In this document: positions 11,345 through 24,000 of the stretch, in pieces | Layout of the letters: each line of letters begins with the position of its first letter | Numbering within the stretch: position 1 is the first letter of the stretch | From: Anas platyrhynchos | Taxonomy: Eukaryota > Chordata > Aves > Anseriformes > Anatidae | Assembly (NCBI RefSeq): GCF_047663525.1 | Contig: NC_092588.1 | Span: 104,613,001 to 104,677,000 of the forward strand | Length of the DNA: 64,000 nt | Direction of reading: 5' to 3' | Translations under genes and position numbers: made by a program | Notes under the pieces: model-generated | The model's input: only the letters and a program-made list of their open reading frames with translations | Databases searched by the model: none | What the model was told of the DNA's origin: nothing

Positions 11345-14300
11345 GCTGCCCAAGTTCTGCATTTATTATATTACTTGCAATAGAGCCTTATAGAAATATT
11401 AATATAATAACTTTCACTCTAGTAGAACTACAAGGTGCAGGAGAGAACAGTGATTCAGATGCCAGGGTTAGTGAATACCTCCAACGTTACACGTTTAATT
11501 CGACTTTCCTCATCCTGCTTCTACTTTTGCAAGTGCTTTAGTGACTAACAATTTTTTAAGACTGTTCGATTTAATTTGTAAATTTATGGTCTTTTTTGTT
11601 AGCATGTGATTTTCTGGAATAAATGAGCATCTAGACAACATTTTATTATTATTTAAGTCTTACTCCCTTTTGGCCTATGCTTTCTTCTCCAGTCATTTTG
11701 AGAAGTCAGTGCCTGCTACTTACTTGATTTTTACCGTTGTTACTAACAAAGGAATTGTGCTTCAAAGGCATTTGTACAACAGCAGCTGAAAGAGTAACTC
11801 ACTGCTGGGGGTAGAGGAGGAAAGAGAAGCCACTTACCATATTCTGCTTCAATTACATGCTTTCCTTTTCTAATACATTATGCTTACAATCTCCCATGTG
11901 GTTTTAACAGACTAATTAAATCAAATGACAGTCAAAAGGATAAATAAAAATTAACTGATGACTGCCTAAACCTATTACATACTAGACATAAGGATTATTT
12001 TCCTCCTGTGCTTTATGCGACTGTCCCATTTGATTATCAGAGAATATAACAACTGAACAAGGTGGAGGCCCTGGTTTTATGCAGAAAGGTATTTCATTTT
12101 TTGTTGTCATGATCCTCAAAAATTTCTCTGATGTTAGCTTTCCACAGGTGGCTGCTTGATGCTCCTTGCCTCCAGCAATCTCACCCCCCTCATTCTAGAC
12201 TAGGGGGTTATGTTTTTGTTTTTTCAAATCAGCTATGACACTTTAATTGTGCTGACAGGAATGCACCTTTACTCAGTTCAGCCACTACAGATTTTTTTTT
12301 TCCCCTGTAGGTTCTTTTTAACAATAATTGTGTATTTCAAATAGATGAGAAATGCTGATAAATTATGTAAGTCTGCTGAATAACAAACTATTGTTCCGGT
12401 TTGCCTTTTTTTCCCATTCCCCTTTATTTTTCTCACTGCCTTGCTTTCAGCTGTCTACGTTATGAATGCATTGCAAGAGTGCAGACCCACAAATACACAG
12501 CAAAAAAAAAAAGAAAAGGTTTCTTTTGTGGACTGAGCTGTGCAGGCAAGGCACTTCATATTCCTGTAACCATCACTGGAACCTCCCTCTCGTGTGTAAC
12601 TGTACCCACAGGCTAAAGCTCCTTTCAGATGAATGTGGGATCTACATGGGATCTGTGTAAGCAACCTGTATTTTTGAAAAATTGTAAGGAAATAAAACTA
12701 AGTACACTTCAAATGTTTTCAACAGTGTAGCGTTATACTACAATATTACAAAACTGCCACACTCAAAAGAAGAACAAAGCACCGAACAGGAGCCGCAAGT
12801 CAGTTATCATGTCAGCAGCCATGCAACACCACTGTGAAGAGTATATCCATGGTGTTTGTGTAGGCCTACAGATGTTTCAAGAGAGTTCTGCTTCTGTACC
12901 ACTGGGGCTAGAACTGCATTCGTATTAAAAATATTTTCCTTGGAGGCATGCAGTCTTTCTCACTTCAAAACAAAACTGATTTAGGATAAGCCCAAAGAGG
13001 TGTTGGGTACCTTATATACTCTTTTCTTCTTATTATTTTTTTTTTCCCTCCCCCAGTGTCTACAAGCCAACAGTTCTGGAGGTTTTGCTGGGAGATAATT
13101 CCCAGTGGAAGCAGCTCAGTAATGGCAATTATGGAAGAAGGAACTGCTTGTGAAAAGCAGAAGGAAAACTATAGAAGCAGACTAGACCCTAAGCCTCTGC
13201 AGTCATAAGCACTACTCTTCAAGTTTAATATTGAAATTCAGAAATTCAATTACTGGAGTTAATATGCAAGGCATAGGCCCACTGAGGCGCTGATCAGATA
13301 CCTGTGTCTGCAGGGACCTCAGTGTAAAGGCTGTGTGTTCATTAAATGCTGCAACATCCACATTTGCATAACAAGTGTCTTTTCAGACATTTTGCCAAGC
13401 AGATGAGATTATGATATTGGTTCAAAACTAGCTTTCTCAAGATGCTGCCTATGGGGCAAACGTGCTTCAGCCTGACATAGTACAGACCAGGTTTCTGTGA
13501 GCGACAGGTGGGGTGCACCAGGGCTGGCAGTGTGAGCGGGCAAAGAAAGCTTTCACCTCCATTTCCCCTGCTCTGCCAAGGTACCATCTTCACCCCCTTG
13601 CTGAGCTACTACCAACTGCACTTTCTGAGGTACATCTTGCCTCCTGACCCGAGCCAGCAGCCTGCCCATCCCAGTGGTGCCCAGCTGCCCGTCAGCATGC
13701 AGGCCTTGTGCCCTGTGGGGCCCAGGGGGGTGAGGTCCTTGTGGGCCTCCCCATGGGGCCACTTCCCACTGGTAGCATCGACGCTGCCAGGCCTGGTGAG
13801 AGAGGCTTTGTCTGACCCCTCCATGATCTTCTGCAAAGCACTGTGTAAAATCAGTATTGCTGCGGAGATATTTAATAAAACCCAGGCAGACTCTGGTGCC
13901 TGAGGGAGGATGTCTGCATTACTCATCAGTGCATTCAGAGGAACTAATTATTCCTGTTATTTTACAGCATACTATTCTCTTTTGCTCTCCTTTCACATGG
14001 AATTTTCTCTTCCCTTTCCCACTTCAGAAACCCAATCTTGATTTTGTTCTCCAGCCACTTCTCCCACTTGCTGCATCCTCCAAGCAATTCACTGCACAGT
14101 ATATTTAAAGAAAGTCTCTTAAACAAGTAACACCCAGCAGAACTCTCTTTAGAGCTCCAGTAACTTTTGTATGCAGGCTCAATCTCTTTAAAAAAATAAA
14201 AATAAAAATTATTATTTTATGTTTTTGGTGTGCTTTACCTCCCATGCCCTATGGTCTTGTATGGGATAGAACCATCCCAATACATGCTCATCAGCTACTA

Positions 14301-17300
14301 CGGTTGAATAGGGATCTCTAGGTGTAAACAATATATCCACTATTATTTATAATTGCCACTAGTTTGTTTCCTTGCATTCGCTTTAAATGCTGACACACAG
14401 CCTCATGCACATGGCTATGAAGGTACAGTCTCATTTCTTAATACTTATTACCGTGCAAGTTTCTTAACATCTCTTCCTGTTTGGTGCAAACAGCTTGAAA
14501 AACATCTGTCTGATTTGTAAATTCTGTCCTTTGTCTCTTTCAGTCATGGAGGCCTTTTTAAAACTTAGACACCATGAAGGATCAAAGTTCAGATTCTACT
14601 AACCCTGTTAGCACACCACTCTTCCCAGTAGTTATTCAGTTTAGCAAACCTCTGAAGCTAAAACAATGTCAACAGTAATAAAAATTAATAATAATAAAAA
14701 AAAAGCCTTAAAAACATGCCTTTCTTTAAAACACAAGCAATGACTAAGTTCTATCTGATCTAGGAAGCCTGTGCAAAAATTAGGATAGCAAGTACACTCA
14801 AAATCTATATTTCAACTTATGGTTTCCTTTATGTGAAATCTCTATCCATCTGCTAGGTTCCAAGTGAATTTTTTTTTTAAAGACTGATTACATTACTCAC
14901 AATAAGTATCAGTTATTAGGTACCTAAGAATATTAAAGACCAGATTATTGTAAATAAAAGTTAGTGAACCTTTTGTTATTATGTAATATTACCTGTAACA
15001 GAAAAGGCTCACGCAAATGAGTTCTGTATAAAGGTCAAATGATAATGAAATTGGTATTGGCACATGCAGTCATGTGCTCTTTGATCGCCTAAGCAGTAAT
15101 CTTGTTCTGAATTTCTATTCACTTAAATCAGACTGGTAGTGTTTTTTTGTTGTTGTTTTAAAAAAAAAAAAAGGATCAGAGAAGCTTTAATAAGAGGGCC
15201 ACAGGTTTAAATAACCACAGCCTTTATGCTTCCTCCTTCTCAGACCACTGGCATTCAGTGGACCAAGAAAAAAAAAAAAAAAAAAAAAAAAGGTTAAGGT
15301 AACTTCACCAAGACCACTGTAGTTTCCTCCAAGGAGACAACATCCAGTGATCAGCTGTTAGTCCAGAGGTAGATACTAGAGCTTCCTCTCCTGTCTCCTG
15401 CAGGACCACAGAGTTGCACCACATTGCAGCAGAGTTACTCACTGACTGGAGTAGTAACTCACCTGGGAAACCCCGGTACAGCAGTTCATGTGGCACTCAC
15501 AGAAGATGCTTTCGGTGTGTCCCTGCTCCTCTACACAGGTGCAGTACTTGCTACACCAGGTGCAGCACCTCTACCACCTATAGAGGTCTGTATTTGTGCC
15601 ACAGAAGCATTGCTATTTTTCTGCCAAAGGCTCATCTACACCTGCATGTGAGGGAACAGGATTGTCCCTGAGATAAGCTGGGAAAGGAAAAGTGTTTCCT
15701 TTCTAGACTTCACATCATTTTTCTTTTTTAAACATTGATCATGAATTGTTTTGGTCACAACTTTTGTGCCATAAACCTGGGAGAGTAAGATACGATAACA
15801 AAAATACATTAAAATAGTCTTCCTCATGATATCTTGTGAAATTTACTCAGTTGAGTGATAAAGAAGTAGTGCAAAGCTAACACATTACATAATACTCTCA
15901 TTAGGGCAAAACAAATATTTTGAACAGAAAATAGCTCAAAGTACAGTTGGATACAGTACCTTCTCTTTAAGAAAAGTTATCCTTTCACTAGAAGTTTGTT
16001 TTGCTGTTTAAACTAAATTCTGGAAATATTAAATTAGATGCTTAATGTAAGAAATAACTGCAGATATGCAGCATCATTACATCCACTGTAAAAGCTGAGA
16101 TATATCTTCAACAAATATTCCCTAGAGAAAGGTGCTAGAAGATTCTGAATATACAAATACCTATAGTCAGCAGAGATTAAAGTCATTTTAATTAATTCCC
16201 AGTGGGGAAACTTGAAGTTGCATGGAACCTATCCAAGGAATAAAAACAAAAACATTTGTGTAATTACAGATACTTCACAATTCCTCCTCTGTCCTCCAGA
16301 AGATAGGAAATATTTTCATAGTGATATAGGTTCTCTCTTAAGACTGATATCTTGAGCAATGGAAAACAAAGCCTTACTGAGCCTCAGAAGCAAGTGCTGC
16401 TAACAGTGTCACACAAAATAGTTTTCTCTGTTGTCTTGAAATTACAGATCTATAATTTATTTCTCACCAATTTAAAACAATGGAGTGTTGCACTTCTAAA
16501 GGAGACACTTCAAAAATGCTCTGTGATAAGCGTGTGTTGTTCCATATCACTGTCCTCGCCCTGTGAATACTCCAAGGACCTTAGCTGATATAAACCAGAA
16601 TGCATGAAATCTCTGCCCTAAGGAGCTTCTTGCAGGCTCTTCCCCCCCCCCCCCCCCTTTTTTCTCCTCTCTCCTCCTTTTGCCTGTTCATTGTACAGTT
16701 GTCTGTCAGAGGGTGTGCAGGTGCTTTCTCAATGTAAATTATAATTAATGGTTTTTGATATTAATAAAAACATATTGATTTACACTTGCTGGAAGTATAA
16801 ACCCAATTATCAGCAAATACAAAAATAAAATGGAAACTTATTGTGCATGCTAGCTGGAATAGAACAGCTATAATACCATGAAACATTCATTTTAAACAAC
16901 GACAACAAAAACCACACCCAAGTTTCAAATACGGATGAAATAAACCAATCTGCAAACAATGCATTTTTAATGAAAGTTTCTCTAGCCAAAAATAATGGCA
17001 CCATGGACTCCAAATAGTTTCTAGAACTTTCTGCTGTTGTAGAAAGTTCTCACTGTAAGCAGGAGATTTGTATTCCTATAATTGTTCCCAGAAGAGAAAG
17101 CAGGGAAGATAAAGATCTGAGTCTATGATCTAATGAGCAAGTAAAAAGAAACAAACTAAATCAAACAGGGCAAAAGTTACTCTGTAGTAATAACACAATG
17201 ATAATCAAATTTTCATAGGAGAAAAGAAAGAAGAATAAATTGATATAAAAGTGCAGGAGATTAGCATTTCAGTGATTATCTGTGACTATATTTAATTGCA

Positions 17301-18080
17301 GTCCACGCTCTTGAAATGTGAGATAAAGATCAGTTAAGAAGGTTTTAGTTTTGGATAGATAAGAATACTGCAGCTCCTACTCCAAAACAAAAAGTCAAAA
17401 CATTGCTACCGATAACCCACCCAAACAATCAAGCACCTATCCTTTGCTAATCCTTGGCCTTTATGCTCTGCATATAGGCATTTTCAGCATTAATAATAAT
17501 AATAAAAAAAAAAGAACATTTAGAAAAAAATGTCGGGAACATTTAATATATGATTCCAGACCAATTACAGTAAAAGTAGCCCTTCTCTCTCTCTGCTTTG
17601 CCATTTTCTGTGTTTTAGGTTTTATTGCTGCTCAGAAAGCATCCATCCCCTCAAAATGAAGCGTGTAAAATTTACCACGAAACTCTTTCTGATTAAGTAA
17701 TGAAGACAGCTTCCTTTCCTGTTATAGTCAGTTTTACCCATTTCATGCTTCTGTCGGTAATTACAGGCCACTCCAAGGCAACCACAAGTTTGCTTTTTTT
17801 TTTTTTCTTAAATAATTTACTTCATCAGACTTTGTTACTCTCTCATAGGCACTCACCTCAATTGGTCATCTAATACCAATTGCAGAAGCAGCTTGCAGGG
17901 CTGCAGTTGAAAAAATGTGCCAGAGTCATAGCTCTAGGAAAGGACAGATAGAAGGCATGAAAACACAGCAGTGGGCAAGAGATAGGTAGTTATTCTCCTC
18001 CTGCATATGTACTGGGGGCTTAAAGTACCAGATACTTTCATGTTTTCTGCAACAAGCACCAAAACGGCATGCAGCTTGGG
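11345..18080. other. Intergenic DNA between Y3 and Y1 (left part)
   Basis: No gene is recognised. Two less AT-rich islands, near 13,450-13,900 and 15,400-15,660, contain open frames on both strands. I see no domain, initiation context or splice structure in them and cannot assign them. The rest is AT-rich with homopolymer runs, including a 31-base poly-A stretch near 15.26 kb. Confidence 0.55.
16642..16657 (+). repeat. Poly-C run in a pyrimidine tract
   Basis: Sixteen consecutive C followed by T-rich sequence form an uninterrupted polypyrimidine stretch. It is simple sequence, and the run length is prone to sequencing or assembly error. Confidence 0.9.
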
Positions 18081-18087
18081 CATATAA

Positions 18088-18510
18088 ATAGAATTGTTCA
18101 GTTGGAAAAGACCGTCAAAGATCAAGTGCAAGCACATCAGACTACTTCAGGGCTGACACAAAATTAGAACATATCATTAAAAGTATTATCCACGTGCCTC
18201 TCAAACACAGACACGCACAGCACATCAACCACCACTCCTGGAGGCCTGTTCCAATGTCTGTTTACCCTCTCAGTAAAGAAGCTTTCCCTAACACCCAGTC
18301 TGAACCTCCCCAATGCAGCTGAGAGCCATTCCCACTTGTCCTGCCACCAGGTACCAGAAAAAAAAAGACAAGCATCTCTCTCAGCTTCTCCTCCTCAGGA
18401 AGGTGTGGAAAGCAATAAGGTCACCCCTCAATCTCCTCTTCTTCAGGCTTGAGGAACCCAGTGTCCTCAGCCACTCCTCACAGGACATGCCTTCCAGCCT
18501 GCAGAGCTTT
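18088..18510 (-). mobile_element. CR1 LINE fragment, minus orientation
   Basis: Reading the + strand gives the reversed CR1 3' region: AGAATTGTTCAGTTGGAAAA, GGAGGCCTGTTCCAATGTCT, CCTCTCAGTAAAGAAGCTTT, AACACCCAGTCTGAACCTCC and CAGCCACTCCTCACAGGACA. This order and polarity put the element on the minus strand with its 3' end at the left. It is an old, diverged, 5'-truncated copy without a clear octamer tail. Confidence 0.88.
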
Positions 18511-20560
18511 ATTGTACATGTACACCTACCAGAGCAGGATCATCAGGATAAAAGCACACACAGTCCTGCCTATCCACTAACCAAGAGGCAATTTCCCCAA
18601 AGTATATGCTGACAACTGAGGAAGCTTTCACGAGTTTGAAGTGAGAGTCAGCTGGGAAGCATTCAGTCAATTACGGAAACCATCCCAGTGATGAATTACA
18701 CCAGACCTAGTGGCTAATGGAGGCAAGTACCCACAGGCCTTTAGATAGGTAAATAAATAAGTAAATGCAGAGAAGCTCTCCAAGGCCTGGAAAACCCAAC
18801 TTCTTTCAATAATCACAGACCTTAGGGGGAGGAAAAAGGTAGCAATTAGAGAGGATTAACCACCAATTGCTTCCACTTCAGTGCCTTGATTACAGAAAGC
18901 AAGAAAGCAGCAGTGGCTGGCCCGGGATCCCCCCCCACCCCCCAGCAGAGTAGATACGTCGTATTCTCACTGTGAAAGAAGCCTTCTTGAGACGAAGGAT
19001 AGAAGCCTAGGGGAAAATAATTTACGTGAATGAGTGCTTCTCTATATCTGTGTGTGCTACATACAGAAGAAGCTTAAAAATAGGCTAAAGAGATGGTCTG
19101 AGACATGGAGTCCCTTCTTGCAGCTGACCAGATCTATCAGCTTGCTTCTGGCAGAGGGTAGTAGTCTCACGTGCAATTTTTCTTTCCTCGTTGTCCTGAA
19201 CATTGCTGCTTGCCTTGTGCTGCCTCTGGTGCTCATTAAGTTTCTCTGTGAGCCAATTCAAGTCACTAACCTGGCAGAGAACAAACCTAGCAAAGAAGTG
19301 ACCAGCAAGGGAGCAACTGGTGGCATAGAAGCGGAATGAAGCCTTTCTTGGGTGTCCTGTACGTATTAGACTGATTCAGCTTAAGTTCATGCTATAGCTT
19401 TGGTCAGATTATTTATACAAAGTAAATAATATAATGAAATATACAACATACACTAGAAAGAACATTTTCTTTGGAGCTAATGATGTTCTCAGCTTGAGAC
19501 CAAGCTTGTGCCCACTTATGTATTTTCTGCTTTCTGCTTACTTTATGCAACAATAAGACTGATTTCAGAGAGGGATTTCTATTTTCTGCATAAATGGCTG
19601 GGCTGGTACAAAGCAAGCTGCTATCCTTGGCTGGCAAGTGAGTCCTGATGAGAAAGCTATGGGGATGTCTTGAGGCACCAAGATACTGACCAAAAAATCC
19701 TGCGACTGATGTCATGGATATTTTGAATAACCATAATTTTAAACAAATCTAAAATTGCACAATGATTATTTATATTGCACTTTATAGATTTTCAGTTTTG
19801 GACAGATTGCTGTGAATAATTTTCTCCGGTAATTAACACAAGTGGTATATTAAATATCAGGAAAATGAAGCAATCACAAACAACTATTCATACCACACGC
19901 TTGAAGTGTGCGCATATACACTGCAGAAGTTTCTTTAAAACAATGCTAATCCATTGCACATTCATGCGTGTCTGAAAAGCAGCAAAGATGTGGTGCCCTC
20001 ACCACAAGTGGGAGCATATTTTTTCTACTTTAAGAAGATCTTTTATTCTTTTCCTTCGATATCCATTTCATCTTCTGTCCTTCCTCCTTCGAGCTCTGTG
20101 CTGGAGATCTGCCATTTGCATACTAAAGAACCACTGCTGTTGCTTCTGTCCCTCTTGAACACTGCTGATGCTCCATTCTGTTACCAAATGCACTGTGCAA
20201 ATGCAATGTGACATATGCTGAAGTCTACACTCTCCTGACACGCTATACTGGCGAGGTCAGTCACAATGTTAGGTTTATTCTTCGTGCTTGCTTTCTCCAG
20301 GTGCTGGCGTGCCTCACAGGGTGGCAGAACGCTCAGGTCCAAATTATTGCAGACCAGGCCTCTCCAGCCACGAGATCAGCTGGCAGAGCTTACAGCTTTA
20401 CTCATCTGTTTATTTTTAACGAGGGGTTCATGAACACTGGCACTGTTGGAGACCTTCAGTCCCAGGGGTACGTCACGCGCCTGCTGGCACCCTGCGCGTA
20501 GGAGTTTGTGCCCAGAGCAGAAACATGCTTTTTTTCCCCATAGGGCTGCTTCTAAAACAC
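18511..20560. other. Intergenic DNA before the Y1-associated GC-rich region
   Basis: No gene is recognised. The open frames at 19.0-19.7 kb and 19.95-20.5 kb show no domains. Base composition rises in GC from about 20.25 kb toward the Y1 upstream region. Confidence 0.5.
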
Positions 20561-20840
20561 GTCTTGGAAGCCGCAGGGTGCCCGTGCACCCCCTCCTGCC
20601 GCCCTTTTGTCCTTTCCCTCAGCTGGCAGACAGCAGCTCACCTCTGAGAGAAAATAGGGGAGTGTGGGGGGGTGTCGGGGGGCGGGGCCGGGGGCACGGC
20701 CACGGTGCTTAATTTGCATACCGCCTTCCCAGGGGGCAGCGCGGCGCGGGGCGGCCGGCAGGGCCGTGTCCTGGCCACGCTCGGTGACCGAATGACCCAA
20801 ATCCGGCCTGGCACCGAGCGGCAAGGCTGGTACCGAGATC
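20561..20840. promoter_or_regulatory. CpG- and GC-rich region at the Y1 enhancer
   Basis: About 280 bases are far richer in GC and CpG than the surroundings, with a GGGGGGCGGGGCC GC box (Sp1-type) near 20.68 kb and GCGGCGCGGGGCGG near 20.74 kb. The Y1 octamer and SPH site lie inside it. The large open frames that cross it on both strands (for example 20,552-21,160 minus) reflect base composition and overlap the Y1 RNA gene, so I do not call them coding. Confidence 0.6.
20712..20744 (+). promoter_or_regulatory. Y1 distal element: octamer plus SPH/Staf-like site
   Basis: A perfect octamer ATTTGCAT (20712-20719, -235 to -228) is followed by TTCCCAGGGGGCAGCGCGG (20726-20744), which keeps the CCCA...GCA...GCG framework of the Staf/ZNF143 site with a weaker core. 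Order and spacing repeat those of the Y3 gene. Confidence 0.75.
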
Positions 20841-20880
20841 ATGGCGCAAGGACACGGTACCAGAGGCACAGAATCAGAAG

Positions 20881-20922
20881 TAGCCATATCCAAAGAGAAG
20901 TGTAATAGTGGAGGTATAAATA
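20881..20922 (+). promoter_or_regulatory. Y1 core promoter: PSE and TATA box
   Basis: TAGCCATATCCAAAGAGAAG starts at 20881 (-66) and fits the SNAPc PSE with its CC.T core and AAAG end. TATAAATA occupies 20915-20922 (-32 to -25), the same offset as at Y3. Confidence 0.85.
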
Positions 20923-20946
20923 GTCCCTTGGTAGGCAGTGGTTGTT

Positions 20947-21058
20947 GGCTGGTCCGAAGGTAGTGGGGTATCTCAATTGATTGTTCACAGTCAGTTACAG
21001 ATTGATCTCCTCGTTCTCTCTTTCCCCCCTTCCCACTACTGCACTTGACTAGTCTTTT
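20947..21058 (+). ncRNA. RNY1: Y1 RNA (Ro60-associated)
   Basis: The 112-base gene runs from GGCTGGTCCGAAGGTAGTGG to CACTACTGCACTTGACTAGTC plus TTTT, very close to human Y1 as I recall it in sequence and length. The terminal stem GGCUGGU/ACUAGUC, the UCCGA Ro60 bulge and the upper stem GUAGUGGG/CCCACUAC are intact. The pyrimidine-rich internal strand CTCTCTTTCCCCCC, a feature of Y1, is present; in mammals it is reported to bind pyrimidine-tract proteins such as hnRNP I and hnRNP K. The terminal U-run would bind La. The gene lies about 6 kb beyond the 3' end of PDIA4, on the opposite strand. Its promoter is complete, so I consider it functional. Confidence 0.96.
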
Positions 21059-24000
21059 GCAGCCCCATCCTCGGGCAATAGTCCCAGCCTTGCCTTTTGC
21101 AGGTCTCCGTGCAGCTCCCAGCCTCTCGGCTTGCCCCAGTGCAATGGCAATTTTAAACACCTCCCAGCCTTTGCACCCCCTTCCCAGGGCTGGGTGTGGG
21201 GAAATACGGGTGCCAAGTCTGGCTCTAGTGCAAGTAACGGGGTTAATGAGTCAGAAAACGTGGGATTTTAGAGCTTTGAGGGAATCCCAAGAGCACATTG
21301 GGTTTGCAGGTGTAAGAAGCCATGAGTTTTTGTGGGCAGGCGGGGGCTGGTTGGATGAGGCAAAATCTCTGGGTACAGGGAAGGCAGGCAATTTATTTTT
21401 TTTTTTTTTGTCACTGTAACAGTCCTTATTCTGAAAAGGTAACATTGGATTCAACATGACAAAAAAAAAAAAAAAAAAAAAAAAGAGAGAGAAAGAGAGA
21501 AAAAAGAAACAACTTGACCTAGGAGAAAGGAAATATCTTAGCAGAGAACCACATAATAACCACTTCTTTTTTGGATGCCAAACACGTTAAGTCCAGCAGT
21601 ATATTTTTGAATGCATTTGATTGACTCTTTGAAGTTAGTTTCTTTGTCTATTATAGAAGCCCTTCTTGAATCAAGCAATGCACATTCTTTCTTTTACTGA
21701 GATTAAAAATGAGTGGACTACATCTATTATTGATTTCAGCTAGTGATAAGCTAAAATTGGTGTTTTCAGACCAGACTTTTTTTTTTGTCAAACAATAACA
21801 CAATATCCTTATGCTTTTCTACTTATTCTGTATCTGAATTAACACATTTTTCAGACTTCACTTTCAAAGTCTTTCAAAGACTTTCAAAAGTCTTCACTTT
21901 TTTTTTTTTTTTCCCACTCACATAGTTATTGATCTGTATTTGCTAATGGTATGATGAGGGATGAGCAGTACTATGTGTGGTGACATTTATAGTGATCTTT
22001 ACACATTATTTGAATTTTCTCTTTATTTTCTGAGCAGTATGCTTTTGATCAATCAGCTAGGTCTGGTCCTTCAAACTGCAGTGTCCCACAGCCATGAGGA
22101 TGACTTGTTACTTACACATCCATTGTTCAGCTGCATCTCCTCAGGCTGAGGTGTTTAAGTAGTGTGGCTGATTAAGGTTGACCATTCCTACATTATCCAA
22201 CAACTTAATTCTCAGCAAAACAAGGATGCATTGTTAGAAATAAAGCACACACTGATTTGCTTGTACCACTGAAGCTGTTGTCACATCACTGGGATCAAAG
22301 ACGTTTTGATCCTTAGCAGTCCTGTTGGACAGCTGTCAGCATGAGGAAGCGCTGCCCGTCCTCCTGCTGCTGTGCCACTACAGAAAACAGCAAGCATCAA
22401 GGATCTCATTAATGGTGGTGTATTGTGGAAGCATGAAAATGAAAAACAAAGCCCACAGTGACCTTTTTTTTCATTTATTCAGTGATTTTTCTATTTAAAG
22501 ATTTAACAACAGCTTTGTCTGAATTGAACTCTAAGGATGAGCTCTCAGAAAAATAGAGGGAGGCAGATTAGTAAGGCCACTTAAATTTCAATGGAATGGT
22601 TAGTACACCAATAAATGCCTCTCTAGATTTGCACATGCTGCTTGCTTATTTCTCCTTCAGATTTGTTGGAAGGATCTTGAACAAAGCTCAACCCCCCTGC
22701 CACTAGGCCCTCTGTGAAGACCTCTAGGTAAAAGCAGAAGTAACATGAACTATATCACTCTGTAATTGAATGCAAAATTGCCTTCTGTACTCAAAATAGT
22801 ACTACTTTCAAGGCACGATCCATTACCTGAATGCATTTTGTGGACATCAGTGTAGCATCAGCACTTAACGAAAGCTCTATGACTTATGTGTAGACTTTTT
22901 TTTAAAATGGGTACATAGGTTAAATGCAAGTTATTAGGCTTAAACAGCTGGAAACACAGACAGATATGTAAAGAAATCAGAGTGAGTAAATGGTCATGTC
23001 TAGTCTTGATTTCTCAGACTTTATAGAAGCATGGGTTATCAGTTACTTTTCTTCTGAGCCCACCTTCTGCAGTATTTTCTTTTACACTACTTCTATCACT
23101 TTGAGCAGCAGTGTGCTAGGCTGTATTACAGAATAATTCTCTATTGTAAGACAAAGCATACTAAATTTCAAGAAGGTTACTGTAGCTTAGATAAAGCGAG
23201 AAGTAGCACATTAATCAAGAGCAGGCTGACAAACATCAGCTTTCACAATGAAGAAACAAATGGCTGTTCAAAACCCCAGCACAATGAAATCCATCAAAGG
23301 ATTGGGTTACTGATAGTGATAAGGGTTTTATTTGCATGGTTGTGTTAAATGTAGCTTTATCTTCTCTGCGTTTTTGTTTACCAAGCTGCACAGAGCTTGG
23401 GATTTGAACAAAGAGCATTTCTGGAAGGGAAACTTCCGCCTTTCTGATGTATAGAGTCATGGTAAGTCACAGAGGAAATCTTTTCCTCTCTACAAGCAGA
23501 GATGAAAATGGAGAGTGGCCACAACCTTCCAGAACCGAGCAGTCTCACTCAGCCTCTGCCAAGGACTTGGCCAGATAGGCCTTCAGGAGTTCCCCAGAGA
23601 GCCATGGTACAAAGACTCAGGTAACCACAAGGTGGCTTCGCATAAGACCAGCTGTTCATGGCACAGGAACCTCATTCATGCTGAAATGACAGCAGTCCAT
23701 GGCTCCTGGACTCTGGAAGGATGCACAATAGCGTCCAAGGAAGTCAGCTTCAGGGCCAAGGGTCTGCCAAAGATGAGCAAGCAGCCTTCTGCGCTCTGTG
23801 GGACTCTGGACACAGATTTCAAGTGAGACTGTGTGTCTAGAAAGCTTTTGCCAGCCCATGGCTTCCTGCAAGCTACTACAGGTTCAGGCAGGAAAAGCAG
23901 GGAAGCCCTTCTTCCTTGACACCAGGGGAACCTGGTCACCATGGACCATGGTGATTTGTAGTGATTCCTGTGACAACCCACAATTCAAACCAATGTCCCA

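Noticed and set aside
20552..21160. A 202-codon open frame on the minus strand
   Set aside because: It overlaps the Y1 RNA gene and its GC-rich upstream region, and has no domain or homology I can see.
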